Shown here: positions 1-5,850 of the stretch, one piece after another | Numbering within the stretch: position 1 is the stretch's first letter | Layout of the letters: each line of letters starts with the position of its first letter | Origin: Desulfuromonadales bacterium | GTDB taxonomy: Bacteria > Desulfobacterota > Desulfuromonadia > Desulfuromonadales > BM103 | Reading direction: 5' to 3' | NCBI GenBank assembly: GCA_030614505.1 | Contig: JAUWTX010000095.1 | Span: 1-7,296 of the forward strand | DNA: 7,296 nucleotides | Program-made: the position numbers and the translations under genes | Notes under the pieces: model-generated | Seen by the model: the letters and a program-made list of their open reading frames with translations, nothing else | Told to the model about the DNA's origin: nothing | Databases searched by the model: none

Positions 1-567
1 GGTCATTTTGATCAAATCACTGCCCTTGGCGTAGCCATACTTGTCATTAAACGCCTTAAAATCGTCCAGGTCGATATAACAGAGAGCAAATTTTTCGCCT
101 TTATCCATCTTGCCCTTGAGGACTTGCTCGATAGCCATATTGCCCGGAAGACGGGTCAACGGGCTGGCATCCAGATAACGCTGCTGACTATCCTTAATCT
201 TCAGCATCATCTCCTGGATCTCTCGATCAAGGCCGTCACTGGCCGTCAGAAATTCACTCGGTGACATCTCGTCAAGAACCACATCTCCCAGATATATGGT
301 TGCTTGACGTAAACGCTCCACAATTCTAGCCGCCTGATGCGCGGCAAATGCCATGCCGATCAAGCCACCCAACAAGCCAACCAGGCCGAAAGTCAACACA
401 ACAAACTGGCTGCTGCGAATCAGGTCCAGTGTAGCAACAACGTCAGATGTACCCAGTTGTGTAGCGACCTGTTCAAGAGATGACAGGGCGACCAGGCACG
501 CCAACATAAGGCCGGCAGCCGCAACAAGAAAACTGACCAGGATGTAACGAATAAGGGTAAAATGCAT
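1..567 (-). CDS. Membrane-anchored GGDEF-domain protein, N-terminal part (3' end outside window)
   Basis: The 189 visible residues begin with two hydrophobic segments (about 5-28 and 54-77) around a short periplasmic loop. A charged, HAMP-like linker (about 78-130) follows, then the start of a GGDEF domain with SPLTRLPGN, YIDLDDFKAFND (166-169 carry the metal-binding Asp region) and YGYAKGSDLI. The family makes cyclic di-GMP from two GTP at the inner membrane, but the GGDEF signature itself lies beyond the window edge, so activity cannot be judged. The position matching PleD Asp344, which reads the guanine base, appears to be Ser183, while Asn174 is kept. ATG at 567 is the first start after an in-frame stop; no strong Shine-Dalgarno is visible. 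It lies 29 bases after the zinc-ribbon gene on the same strand and is probably co-transcribed with it. Family is clear; enzymatic role is uncertain. Confidence 0.88.
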   Translation of the reverse strand, partial: MHFTLIRYILVSFLVAAAGLMLACLVALSSLEQVATQLGTSDVVATLDLIRSSQFVVLTFGLVGLLGGLIGMAFAAHQAARIVERLRQATIYLGDVVLDEMSPSEFLTASDGLDREIQEMMLKIKDSQQRYLDASPLTRLPGNMAIEQVLKGKMDKGEKFALCYIDLDDFKAFNDKYGYAKGSDLIKMT

Positions 568-596
568 ATCAGGACACGTTGGTCATCTCAAAATCT

Positions 597-911
597 TCAA
601 AAAGTTTTTTCTTCAATTGCTTCTTCCTTAAACCAGCGATCGAACCATGTCCGGTGGTCTTTCTCCGAGAGAATTCTAAGATCATTTGGCCCCAGCCAGA
701 CGCCCCCGCAACCGTGACATTTATCCATAGGAACCCCTCTGAAATCAATCGGCTCAATTGGATCACCGCATTTCGGGCAACGATTACCGCAATACTTGCG
801 AATCAGTTTTTCACGGGTCTCCGTCTTGATTTTCTCAATCAGTACTTTTTCCAGATCATGAAAATATTTGTTCTCCAAAGCCTTTTTTCGCTCTTCCCAT
901 GCATCTGTCAT
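597..911 (-). CDS. Small zinc-ribbon protein, zf-TFIIB family
   Basis: A 104-residue protein. Residues 1-40 are highly charged and likely helical. They are followed by a four-cysteine ribbon, CPKC at 45-48 and CHGC at 65-68, and then the family hallmark GGVWLGPNDL just after the second pair, matching the transcription-factor zinc-finger family (PF13453). Cys41 is an extra cysteine next to the ribbon. Such proteins are common in bacteria, but their biochemical role is mostly unknown; a nucleic-acid or protein-binding role is only an inference from the ribbon fold. The start is well supported: AGGAGGT lies seven bases before ATG, and a promoter with a TATAAT box lies upstream. A GGDEF membrane protein follows 29 bases downstream, suggesting a two-gene unit. 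No enzyme function is assigned. Confidence 0.88.
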   Translation of the reverse strand: MTDAWEERKKALENKYFHDLEKVLIEKIKTETREKLIRKYCGNRCPKCGDPIEPIDFRGVPMDKCHGCGGVWLGPNDLRILSEKDHRTWFDRWFKEEAIEEKTF

Positions 912-917
912 GGTAGC

Positions 918-924
918 ACCTCCT
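918..924 (-). promoter_or_regulatory. Ribosome binding site of the zinc-ribbon gene
   Basis: The minus strand reads AGGAGGT, a near-perfect Shine-Dalgarno, six bases before the ATG ending at 909. It is the strongest ribosome binding site in the window and fixes the start of the zinc-ribbon gene. Confidence 0.85.
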
Positions 925-944
925 GGATATCACAGGTTTTTCTA

Positions 945-972
945 ATTATAACAGTCATTTGAAGACCGGCAA
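945..972 (-). promoter_or_regulatory. Sigma70-type promoter with extended -10, upstream of the zinc-ribbon gene
   Basis: On the minus strand TTGCCG (967-972) is followed after 16 bases by a perfect TATAAT (945-950), itself preceded by TGT, giving the extended -10 form TGnTATAAT. Transcription would start near 938, leaving a leader of about 26 bases with the ribosome binding site. It lies between the stop of the Cas6 gene and the zinc-ribbon gene, so the latter two-gene unit need not depend on cas6 transcription. Seen by eye only. Confidence 0.6.
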
Positions 973-978
973 CAGTTA

Positions 979-1938
979 TCAGCAACTAAGGACAAATCGT
1001 CCGGCACCATAAGTGGCTCCTTTGCCGATACCAAGTAGCGAAGCTACTGCAAAAACCCAATAAACCTCTTCAAGAGCTTTTCCCATTAGTTTCGTTTCCC
1101 CTGTAAATCCACCGATGGTCAACCCATGTCGTCCTCTCAAGGAACGCCAGTCATGCCAGTAAAGTTTACATTCAACTTCTTCCAGATCACGAACCAGCTC
1201 AAGCAGGTTCGCTGGGTCATCAAGCACTTCGACACCGCTATGAGCATATAGCATAGACGTAACCCGCCGCAGCATAAACGGGAAAACTTGCAAAAAGCGT
1301 GGTTTCCTGAGCGGCTTGCCATCGACCATAAGGCGAGTCGGGGTAAGGTAGTTTACCGTCAGAGTCTTCGTAATACACTCTTTTCGAAGCAGCCAGTCCA
1401 ATGACAGTACAGTACAGGTTAATGACTCGAGGGGTTCTTTCTGCCGCCAAGCAAGACCCTCCGAGTGATCAGACTCCTTGCTGTACACTTCAGTCACTTC
1501 AAAAAGCCCTTCGCCAGCAACCAGTCCAAGTCGACCAAGATGAATAAGACTACGCAGGTAGTCGTGTATTAACGGTATACCGGTGCCGATAAAGAGCACC
1601 TCAAGTTCAAGATGATCCCCGGCATCAAACAACTTTTCTCGCATAACCGGTATGGTGATAACGAAAGCTGGGGCCGGCTTCTGGAATTTACGCCGGGCAA
1701 CCGGGTCATCACTCACAGTCGGTTGGAAAAAAGCCTCCCATTGCCGGGTTGCAACAGCATCTTGCAAATCAAGCAATTGCCTGCCAGCAAGGCGCAGGAC
1801 ACGCCCAAGCCCTAAGAAATCTGCAGGTTGCAACTGACATGGAGAGGTAAAGTCTAAGACAAAACGTGCCTTGACAACATCAATATGCCTTAGCGCGTCC
1901 GGCCAATCCGGTATCAGGAAATCGTTCTCAGCAACCAT
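979..1938 (-). CDS. cas6: Stand-alone Cas6-family (RAMP) CRISPR pre-crRNA endoribonuclease
   Basis: A 319-residue protein whose C-terminal two thirds match the Cas6 RAMP family (PF10040 type): a GD-x-L-ELEV-LFIGTG segment (107-120), LGRLGLVAGEG (134-144), the YLTPTRL motif (197-203), a FMLRRVTSML helix (221-230), GGFTG (276-280) and the glycine-rich LGIGKGATYGAGRF loop (302-315). Cas6 enzymes cut CRISPR repeat RNA to make crRNAs. No CRISPR array, effector, cas1 or cas2 is visible here. The N-terminal ferredoxin-like half is diverged: the usual LRG-type segment is replaced by FLGLGRVLRLAG, and I cannot point to the catalytic His with certainty (His18 is one candidate). ATG 1938 is the first start after an in-frame stop; the nearest AAGGA is 15 bases away, so translation may be weak. 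It may serve arrays elsewhere or be a repurposed or residual copy. Family assignment is strong, activity uncertain. Confidence 0.82.
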   Translation of the reverse strand: MVAENDFLIPDWPDALRHIDVVKARFVLDFTSPCQLQPADFLGLGRVLRLAGRQLLDLQDAVATRQWEAFFQPTVSDDPVARRKFQKPAPAFVITIPVMREKLFDAGDHLELEVLFIGTGIPLIHDYLRSLIHLGRLGLVAGEGLFEVTEVYSKESDHSEGLAWRQKEPLESLTCTVLSLDWLLRKECITKTLTVNYLTPTRLMVDGKPLRKPRFLQVFPFMLRRVTSMLYAHSGVEVLDDPANLLELVRDLEEVECKLYWHDWRSLRGRHGLTIGGFTGETKLMGKALEEVYWVFAVASLLGIGKGATYGAGRFVLSC

Positions 1939-1992
1939 TGCAGGTTATTGTAGTCCTTGTACAATTCTGTTAGAGTCCGCTGGCAAGTTAAT

Positions 1993-2020
1993 TACATATA
2001 CTGATTTAAACCAGTTGCAA
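1993..2020 (-). promoter_or_regulatory. Candidate promoter of the Cas6 gene
   Basis: Reading leftward, TTGCAA (2015-2020) is followed after 16 bases by TATGTA (1993-1998), giving a transcription start near 1986 and a leader of about 47 bases. TTGCAA is its own reverse complement, so the same six bases could be the -35 box for tgt in the other direction. Judged by eye; the -10 match is modest. Confidence 0.35.
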
Positions 2021-2043
2021 CTTTAGACAAGTACAACTTTAAA
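2015..2043 (+). promoter_or_regulatory. Candidate promoter of tgt
   Basis: TTGCAA (2015-2020) and TTTAAA (2038-2043) are separated by 17 bases. Transcription would start near 2050, leaving about 33 bases before the tgt ATG at 2083. No strong Shine-Dalgarno is present in that leader. The boxes overlap a direct repeat, which could be a regulatory site. Confidence 0.4.
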
Positions 2044-2046
2044 CGA
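2015..2046 (+). repeat. Two-copy 16-base tandem direct repeat in the cas6/tgt intergenic region
   Basis: The units at 2015-2030 and 2031-2046 share the core CAACTTTA followed by an A-rich end, and 12 of the 16 aligned positions are identical. TGCAAC appears again at 2050-2055, but the third unit does not otherwise align. The repeat sits across the presumed -35 and -10 boxes of tgt, so it may be an operator or chance. It is too short and too few-copied to be a CRISPR remnant. Confidence 0.45.
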
Positions 2047-2082
2047 GGGTGCAACGTCTGCGCCAGAAAAGTTTAACATACC

Positions 2083-3207
2083 ATGCTGAAATTTGAATTA
2101 ATTGCCAAAGATCAAGATACTCGCGCCCGCCGTGGACGGGTAACCACTCCACACGGTACGATTGAAACCCCGATTTTCATGCCGGTAGGCACTCATGGTG
2201 CCCTTAAGGCAATGACTCCTGCACAAGTCGACGATGCCGGTGCCCAGATTATTCTCTCCAACACCTACCACCTGCACCTCAAGCCTGGCGAAGGTCTGGT
2301 GGAGAAAGCCGGTGGCTTACACCAATTCATGCATTGGCCCAAGCCGATTCTGACCGATAGCGGTGGCTTCCAGGTTTTTTCTCTTCCCAAAAAGGAGATT
2401 ACCGAAACCGGAGTCTTTTTCAAGCATGAGATCAACGGTGATCGTATCTTTCTCGGCCCACGTGAGGCGACTGGCATTCAGAACCGTCTGGGTGCCGATA
2501 TTATCATGGCTTTCGATGAATGCATCCCCTACCCGGCTACCCACGATTATGCCCGTAAATCGATTGGCAAGACCCTGCGCTGGGCAGAGGAGTGCCTCAA
2601 AGTACATAACCGCGAGGATCAGGCTCTTTTCGGTATCGTTCAGGGCAGTGTTTATGATGATCTGCGCCGCGATTGTGCTCAGTCCCTCACAGCAATGGAC
2701 TTTCCTGGGTACGCCGTCGGCGGTGTCAGTGTTGGCGAGGGTCTTGACTTGCTCAAAAAAGTGGTCGACTACACCGAGCCCTTCCTGCCCGAGGATAAAC
2801 CCAGATACCTGATGGGAGTCGGCCTGCCTGAAGACATCCTGGAAAGTATTGAACGCGGTATGGATATGTTCGACTGCGTCATCCCGACCCGTTACGCCCG
2901 CAGTGCCACCCTTTTTACCAGGCGGGGCAAGATACGTCTCACCAACAGGCGCTACCGTCGTGACTTCTATCCTGTTGACGCCTCATGCAACTGCTACTGC
3001 TGCAGTAACTTCACCAGGGCCTATCTGCATCACCTTTTCAATGCCAACGAGGTTCTCTCCGCAACCTTGGCAGCAATCCATAATGTGCGTTTTTACCTCG
3101 ACATGGTCGCCGGTGCACGTGCTGCCATCGAAGCCAATAACTACAGCGGCTTCAAGACAGACTTCCTCGGTGAGTACCTGCGCAACGATGGTACTCCAGG
3201 GCATTGA
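2083..3207 (+). CDS. tgt: Queuine/preQ1 tRNA-guanine transglycosylase
   Basis: A full-length bacterial Tgt of 374 residues. It swaps guanine 34 in the anticodon of tRNA Asp, Asn, His and Tyr for preQ1, the base-exchange step of queuosine synthesis, in the cytoplasm. Family landmarks are all present: ETPIFMPVGTHG (28-39), LTDSGGFQVFSL (90-101, catalytic Asp92), FDECIPY (144-150), FGIVQGS (183-189), the AVGGVSVGEG loop (211-220), LMGVGLPEDI (243-252), nucleophile Asp264 in MFDCVIPTRYAR, and the zinc site Cys302, Cys304, Cys307 and His333. The start at MLKFEL matches the usual N-terminus of the family. It is transcribed away from the Cas6 gene, and a helical-repeat protein follows 31 bases downstream, probably on the same mRNA. 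No queA, yajC or secD is in view. Confidence 0.98.
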   Translation: MLKFELIAKDQDTRARRGRVTTPHGTIETPIFMPVGTHGALKAMTPAQVDDAGAQIILSNTYHLHLKPGEGLVEKAGGLHQFMHWPKPILTDSGGFQVFSLPKKEITETGVFFKHEINGDRIFLGPREATGIQNRLGADIIMAFDECIPYPATHDYARKSIGKTLRWAEECLKVHNREDQALFGIVQGSVYDDLRRDCAQSLTAMDFPGYAVGGVSVGEGLDLLKKVVDYTEPFLPEDKPRYLMGVGLPEDILESIERGMDMFDCVIPTRYARSATLFTRRGKIRLTNRRYRRDFYPVDASCNCYCCSNFTRAYLHHLFNANEVLSATLAAIHNVRFYLDMVAGARAAIEANNYSGFKTDFLGEYLRNDGTPGH

Positions 3208-3238
3208 CGAGATCCTCTTCAGCCCGCATAATTGAAAT

Positions 3239-4036
3239 ATGGCTGACGAACCCCATTCTCCCATAATTGATACCGATCAGGGCAAACGACTCTACAAAGC
3301 CCTGACTGCAACAGGTGACGAACTCTTCCAGGTTCTCATGACACCTGAGATGCAGATTCTGCGTTCAAGCTTAAAGAATCCCAGCCTTAACGAGGACCAT
3401 CTCCTGGCCCTGCTCAAACGCCGCGATCTCAGCGAAGATCTTCTCAAGGCCATATACCAACTTGAAACATCCAAAAACAGTCATCGACTGCAGGTTGCCC
3501 TGGTAAAAAACCCCGGCACGCCCGGCCCGGTCGTACTCGCCCTGCTTCCACATCTTCACCTGTTCGAACTGGTTGATCTCTGTTTGATCCCAGGTGTGAC
3601 ACCAGATCAAAAATTTGCCGCTGAACGTGCCATTCTGCAACGTCTGCCGACCACAGAACTGGGCAATAAAATGACTCTGGCCCGACGGACAACAGCCACG
3701 GTCGTTGGTGAAATTCTCAAGGATGGTGAAATTAGACTGGTAGAAATCTGCCTTAACAGTCCGCGGCTTCGCGAAGTATCTATTCTGCAGTTCATCAACG
3801 GTGCCAGCTCTTCCGCTGAAACCATTTCCGTAATCGCAAGGCATCCCAAGTGGAAATTACGACCAAATTTAAGACTCGCCATCCTCAAAAACCGGAGGAC
3901 TCCAGCGGTCTGGTTCACCCTCTTCCTGCCCCCGTTGCGCACACCTGATGTACGTAACCTGCTTGTCTCCAGACGACTCAACCCGGCACAAAAAAAGCTC
4001 GTCCAGGGCGAGCTTAAAAAGCGTGGGGCAAGTTAA
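3239..4036 (+). CDS. Helical-repeat (HEAT/LRV-like) protein of unknown function downstream of tgt
   Basis: I do not recognise a named family. The 265-residue product has no signal peptide or membrane segment and is rich in Leu, Arg and Lys. It contains a recurring helical motif of roughly LxxALxKNPxTPxxxxLxLL, seen at 41-59 (LRSSLKNPSLNEDHLLALL), 84-103 (LQVALVKNPGTPGPVVLALL), 167-186 (divergent, LVEICLNSPRLREV) and 211-230 (LRLAILKNRRTPAVWFTLFL). The spacing suggests an alpha-solenoid of the HEAT or leucine-rich-variant type, often used as a protein or nucleic-acid binding scaffold. The C-terminus is strongly basic (KKLVQGELKKRG). ATG 3239 follows an in-frame stop; no clear Shine-Dalgarno is seen. 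Being 31 bases after tgt on the same strand suggests co-transcription, but a link to tRNA modification is only a guess. Coding status is well supported by length and composition. Confidence 0.8.
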   Translation: MADEPHSPIIDTDQGKRLYKALTATGDELFQVLMTPEMQILRSSLKNPSLNEDHLLALLKRRDLSEDLLKAIYQLETSKNSHRLQVALVKNPGTPGPVVLALLPHLHLFELVDLCLIPGVTPDQKFAAERAILQRLPTTELGNKMTLARRTTATVVGEILKDGEIRLVEICLNSPRLREVSILQFINGASSSAETISVIARHPKWKLRPNLRLAILKNRRTPAVWFTLFLPPLRTPDVRNLLVSRRLNPAQKKLVQGELKKRGAS

Positions 4037-4040
4037 ATGA

Positions 4041-4078
4041 TAAAAAATGCCCCGGTTCCTGGAGGGGAAGGCCGGGGC
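4041..4078 (-). terminator. Intrinsic terminator for minus-strand transcription (kinase transcript)
   Basis: GCCCCGG (4049-4055) pairs with CCGGGGC (4072-4078), and an inner TTCC/GGAA (4056-4059 with 4066-4069) extends the stem with a small bulge. On the minus strand the stem is followed by ATTTTTTA, the layout of an intrinsic terminator. It would end the kinase transcript about 245 bases after its stop codon. On the plus strand the hairpin is followed by TAAATC with no T run, so it is a poor terminator for tgt and its neighbour. Confidence 0.72.
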
Positions 4079-4083
4079 TAAAT

Positions 4084-4117
4084 CTCTGCGGCCCTCATTG
4101 GAGGGGGCCTAACAGAG
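4084..4117. other. Second GC-rich hairpin in the convergent 3' region
   Basis: CTCTG (4084-4088) pairs with CAGAG (4113-4117). Inside it GGCCCTC (4090-4096) pairs with GGGGGCC (4103-4109) with one G-U pair, around the six-base loop ATTGGA. No T run follows on either side, so it is not a simple terminator. Together with the hairpin at 4049-4078 it gives two adjacent stem-loops, each with GGA in the loop when read on the plus strand. It could be part of the plus-strand 3' UTR, a small RNA, or an RNA-stability element. Confidence 0.5.
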
Positions 4118-4324
4118 TGTCATACTTTTGATTCGTGACGGTACAACAGCCAAACAGTTAAGTCAAGTTAATACGTAAGATAAGAAGTGTAGAATCATGA
4201 GATGGCTAAGCAAAAATTTCGATTTACAAAGCGTAGAGATTTTTCAGGAGTGAAGACATTCAAATAGCATATCGAGATTCTTAAAAATGCTGCAACACAG
4301 TAAGGCGGACTTTTTGCGACGCCA
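4118..4324. other. Non-coding stretch between the second hairpin and the kinase stop
   Basis: No ORF with a convincing ribosome binding site is present on either strand; the longest open stretch on the minus strand (4195-4410) runs out of frame through the kinase gene end. The stretch is A/T-richer than its neighbours. One imperfect inverted repeat, GGCG...CGCC at 4304-4323 around a T5 run, lies directly after the kinase stop. It has no T tract behind the stem in the minus direction, so it is weak as a terminator. Nothing else is recognised. Confidence 0.5.
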
Positions 4325-5794
4325 TCATTGTTTGATCGGCAAGGTGAAAGTGACTGTCGAACCTGCACCCGGATGGCTGGAAACAGAAATTTCTCCGCCA
4401 TGATCGACAATAATCTGCTTGACGATACTCATCCCCAGCCCCAGGCCGCTAGCTACAGGGCTCACATCCTCTCCACGATAGAATCTGTCAAAGATATGCT
4501 CAACCTGTTGGGGTGTCATCCCCACGCCTTGATCTATGATCGAAACTGTAACCGTATCTTCGTCAGTTATGGTTTGAACTTTGATTGTTCCCCCTTTGGG
4601 GGAGTACTTTATCGCGTTACTGATGAGATTGTTCAAGACTTGAGAGATGCGGTTACTATCAAGCCATATGGTTTCCGGCAATGCCTTGTAATGGGCGACG
4701 ATGATGTTGTGTCGCTGGCTTTTCACCCTTAATGACTGCACTGCTCTTTCTATAATTACAGATAGTTCGGTACTTTTTTTAACGATACCAAGAGGTCTGC
4801 CTATTTGAATACGACCAATATCAAGCAGGTCATCAACCAAGCGGTTAAGAACTTCGGCATTACTTTGGACGATGGAGAGATAAGTCCCCCTCTGCTCATC
4901 GTTCAGACTGTGATTAGCATCATTTTCGAGTAGTTCGCAATAACCGATAATAGCAATAAGCGGAGTACGGAGTTCATGAGCAGCGGTCGAGATAAAGTCG
5001 CTCTTGGCCTGGTCAAGCTTCCGCAGTGCTTCTTCGGCCTTTTTCTGTTCAGTGATATCGTGAACAACGCTCAGTATCCTCACTTCACCTTCGAACTCAA
5101 CGGTGCGACTGGATATGAGACAGGTCATCGGCTTATTACCCTTACCGTAGAAAGTACTCTCCAGGTTATCTATAAAGCCGCCTTCCTTGATGGCAGCAAC
5201 CATGCGATCACGGTCTGCCGGGTTACGCCAGAAACCAAGCTCCTGCGCAGTACGGCCGATAACTTCTTCGGGAGTAAAACCAGGGCCTTTAGTAAAAGCA
5301 GGGTTGACCATGTGAATCATTCCTGACAGTGAGGAGATGACAGTTGGAATAGGGTTTGTTTGAAAAAAAGCACGAAACAGTGCTTCGCTTTTCTGGAGTG
5401 TGGCTTCCGTTTCCTTACGCTCGGTGATGTCCAGCCAGGAACCGACTATTTCGACGGGGTTGCCTTCGGGGTCGCGTATAAAGCGCAATTCATCATGAAC
5501 CCATATGTAGTTGCCATCTTTTTTTCGAAAACGGTACTCATGGACATAATGCCCTTCTGTAACAAGGATGTCATAGTGTTGTGACTCGAGGATTCGCTCG
5601 CGATCATCAGGATGGACATTTTCCCACCAGAAATCAGGGTTATCGAGACATTCTTGAATGGAATAGCCAAAGCGGGAGGTAATATTTTCGCTTACAAAGG
5701 TTGCACCGAAAGCCCTGTCTGCCCTGCACGTATAGATAATTGCCGGGGAAGAAGAGAGAATATATTTTATTCTTTGTTCCGTTAAATTGTGCAT
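4325..5794 (-). CDS. Soluble PAS-PAS sensor histidine kinase
   Basis: A 489-residue kinase with no membrane segment, so probably a cytoplasmic sensor. Order of domains: PAS/PAC 1 (about 5-128, ending WLDITERKE), PAS/PAC 2 (about 135-252, ending VVHDITEQKKAEE), HisKA (about 260-335) and HATPase_c (about 378-488). Key motifs, numbered from the ATG: phospho-acceptor His273 in STAAHELRTP, the N box NNLISNAIKYSP, G1 DQGVGM, F box IFDRFYRG, and G2 GLGLGMSIV. All catalytic elements look intact. The signal sensed by the PAS domains cannot be read from sequence. No response regulator is adjacent, so it is an orphan kinase here. ATG 5794 is preferred; a TTG one codon earlier (5797) is in frame and equally close to the GAGGGGGGGG ribosome-binding sequence. 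It has its own candidate promoter at 5851-5880 and a terminator past its 3' end. Confidence 0.94.
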   Translation of the reverse strand: MHNLTEQRIKYILSSSPAIIYTCRADRAFGATFVSENITSRFGYSIQECLDNPDFWWENVHPDDRERILESQHYDILVTEGHYVHEYRFRKKDGNYIWVHDELRFIRDPEGNPVEIVGSWLDITERKETEATLQKSEALFRAFFQTNPIPTVISSLSGMIHMVNPAFTKGPGFTPEEVIGRTAQELGFWRNPADRDRMVAAIKEGGFIDNLESTFYGKGNKPMTCLISSRTVEFEGEVRILSVVHDITEQKKAEEALRKLDQAKSDFISTAAHELRTPLIAIIGYCELLENDANHSLNDEQRGTYLSIVQSNAEVLNRLVDDLLDIGRIQIGRPLGIVKKSTELSVIIERAVQSLRVKSQRHNIIVAHYKALPETIWLDSNRISQVLNNLISNAIKYSPKGGTIKVQTITDEDTVTVSIIDQGVGMTPQQVEHIFDRFYRGEDVSPVASGLGLGMSIVKQIIVDHGGEISVSSHPGAGSTVTFTLPIKQ

Positions 5795-5798
5795 CAAG

Positions 5799-5808
5799 CC
5801 CCCCCCTC
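5799..5808 (-). promoter_or_regulatory. G8-containing ribosome binding site of the kinase gene
   Basis: The minus strand reads GAGG extended into an unbroken run of eight G (plus-strand C8 at 5799-5806), 4 bases before the ATG at 5794. The run blurs which G pairs with 16S rRNA and leaves both TTG 5797 and ATG 5794 possible. Homopolymer runs of this length can change by slippage, which would shift the spacing to the start codon. Confidence 0.6.
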
Positions 5809-5850
5809 AGAGGTAAAAAAGGCTTTAAACTTTGCAGCTCATAGAACTCT

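Noticed and set aside
579..962. 127-residue plus-strand ORF opposite the zinc-ribbon gene
   Set aside because: It lies antisense to a gene with clear family motifs, a strong ribosome binding site and a promoter; its product has no recognisable domain.
2015..2062. Short repeats next to cas6 as a possible remnant CRISPR array
   Set aside because: Units are only 16 bases, directly adjacent without spacers, and two in number; no array-like pattern is present.
2363..2812. 149-residue ORF in another frame of tgt
   Set aside because: It is fully inside tgt, whose protein carries every catalytic and zinc residue; the overlapping frame shows no domain.
3371..3844. 157-residue minus-strand ORF opposite the helical-repeat gene
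   Set aside because: The plus-strand frame is longer, has repeated Leu-rich motifs and sits in register after tgt; the antisense product is low-complexity and without motifs.
4041..4120. Known riboswitch, tmRNA, SRP RNA or tRNA in the hairpin region
   Set aside because: I compared the stems and loops with the usual signatures of these RNAs and saw no match; there is no cloverleaf, tag-peptide or SRP tetraloop motif.
4195..4410. 71-residue minus-strand ORF overlapping the kinase 3' end
   Set aside because: It overlaps the conserved C-terminal end of the kinase in another frame, and has no recognisable product.
4328..4732. 134-residue plus-strand ORF opposite the kinase ATPase domain
   Set aside because: Antisense shadow of conserved HATPase_c motifs.
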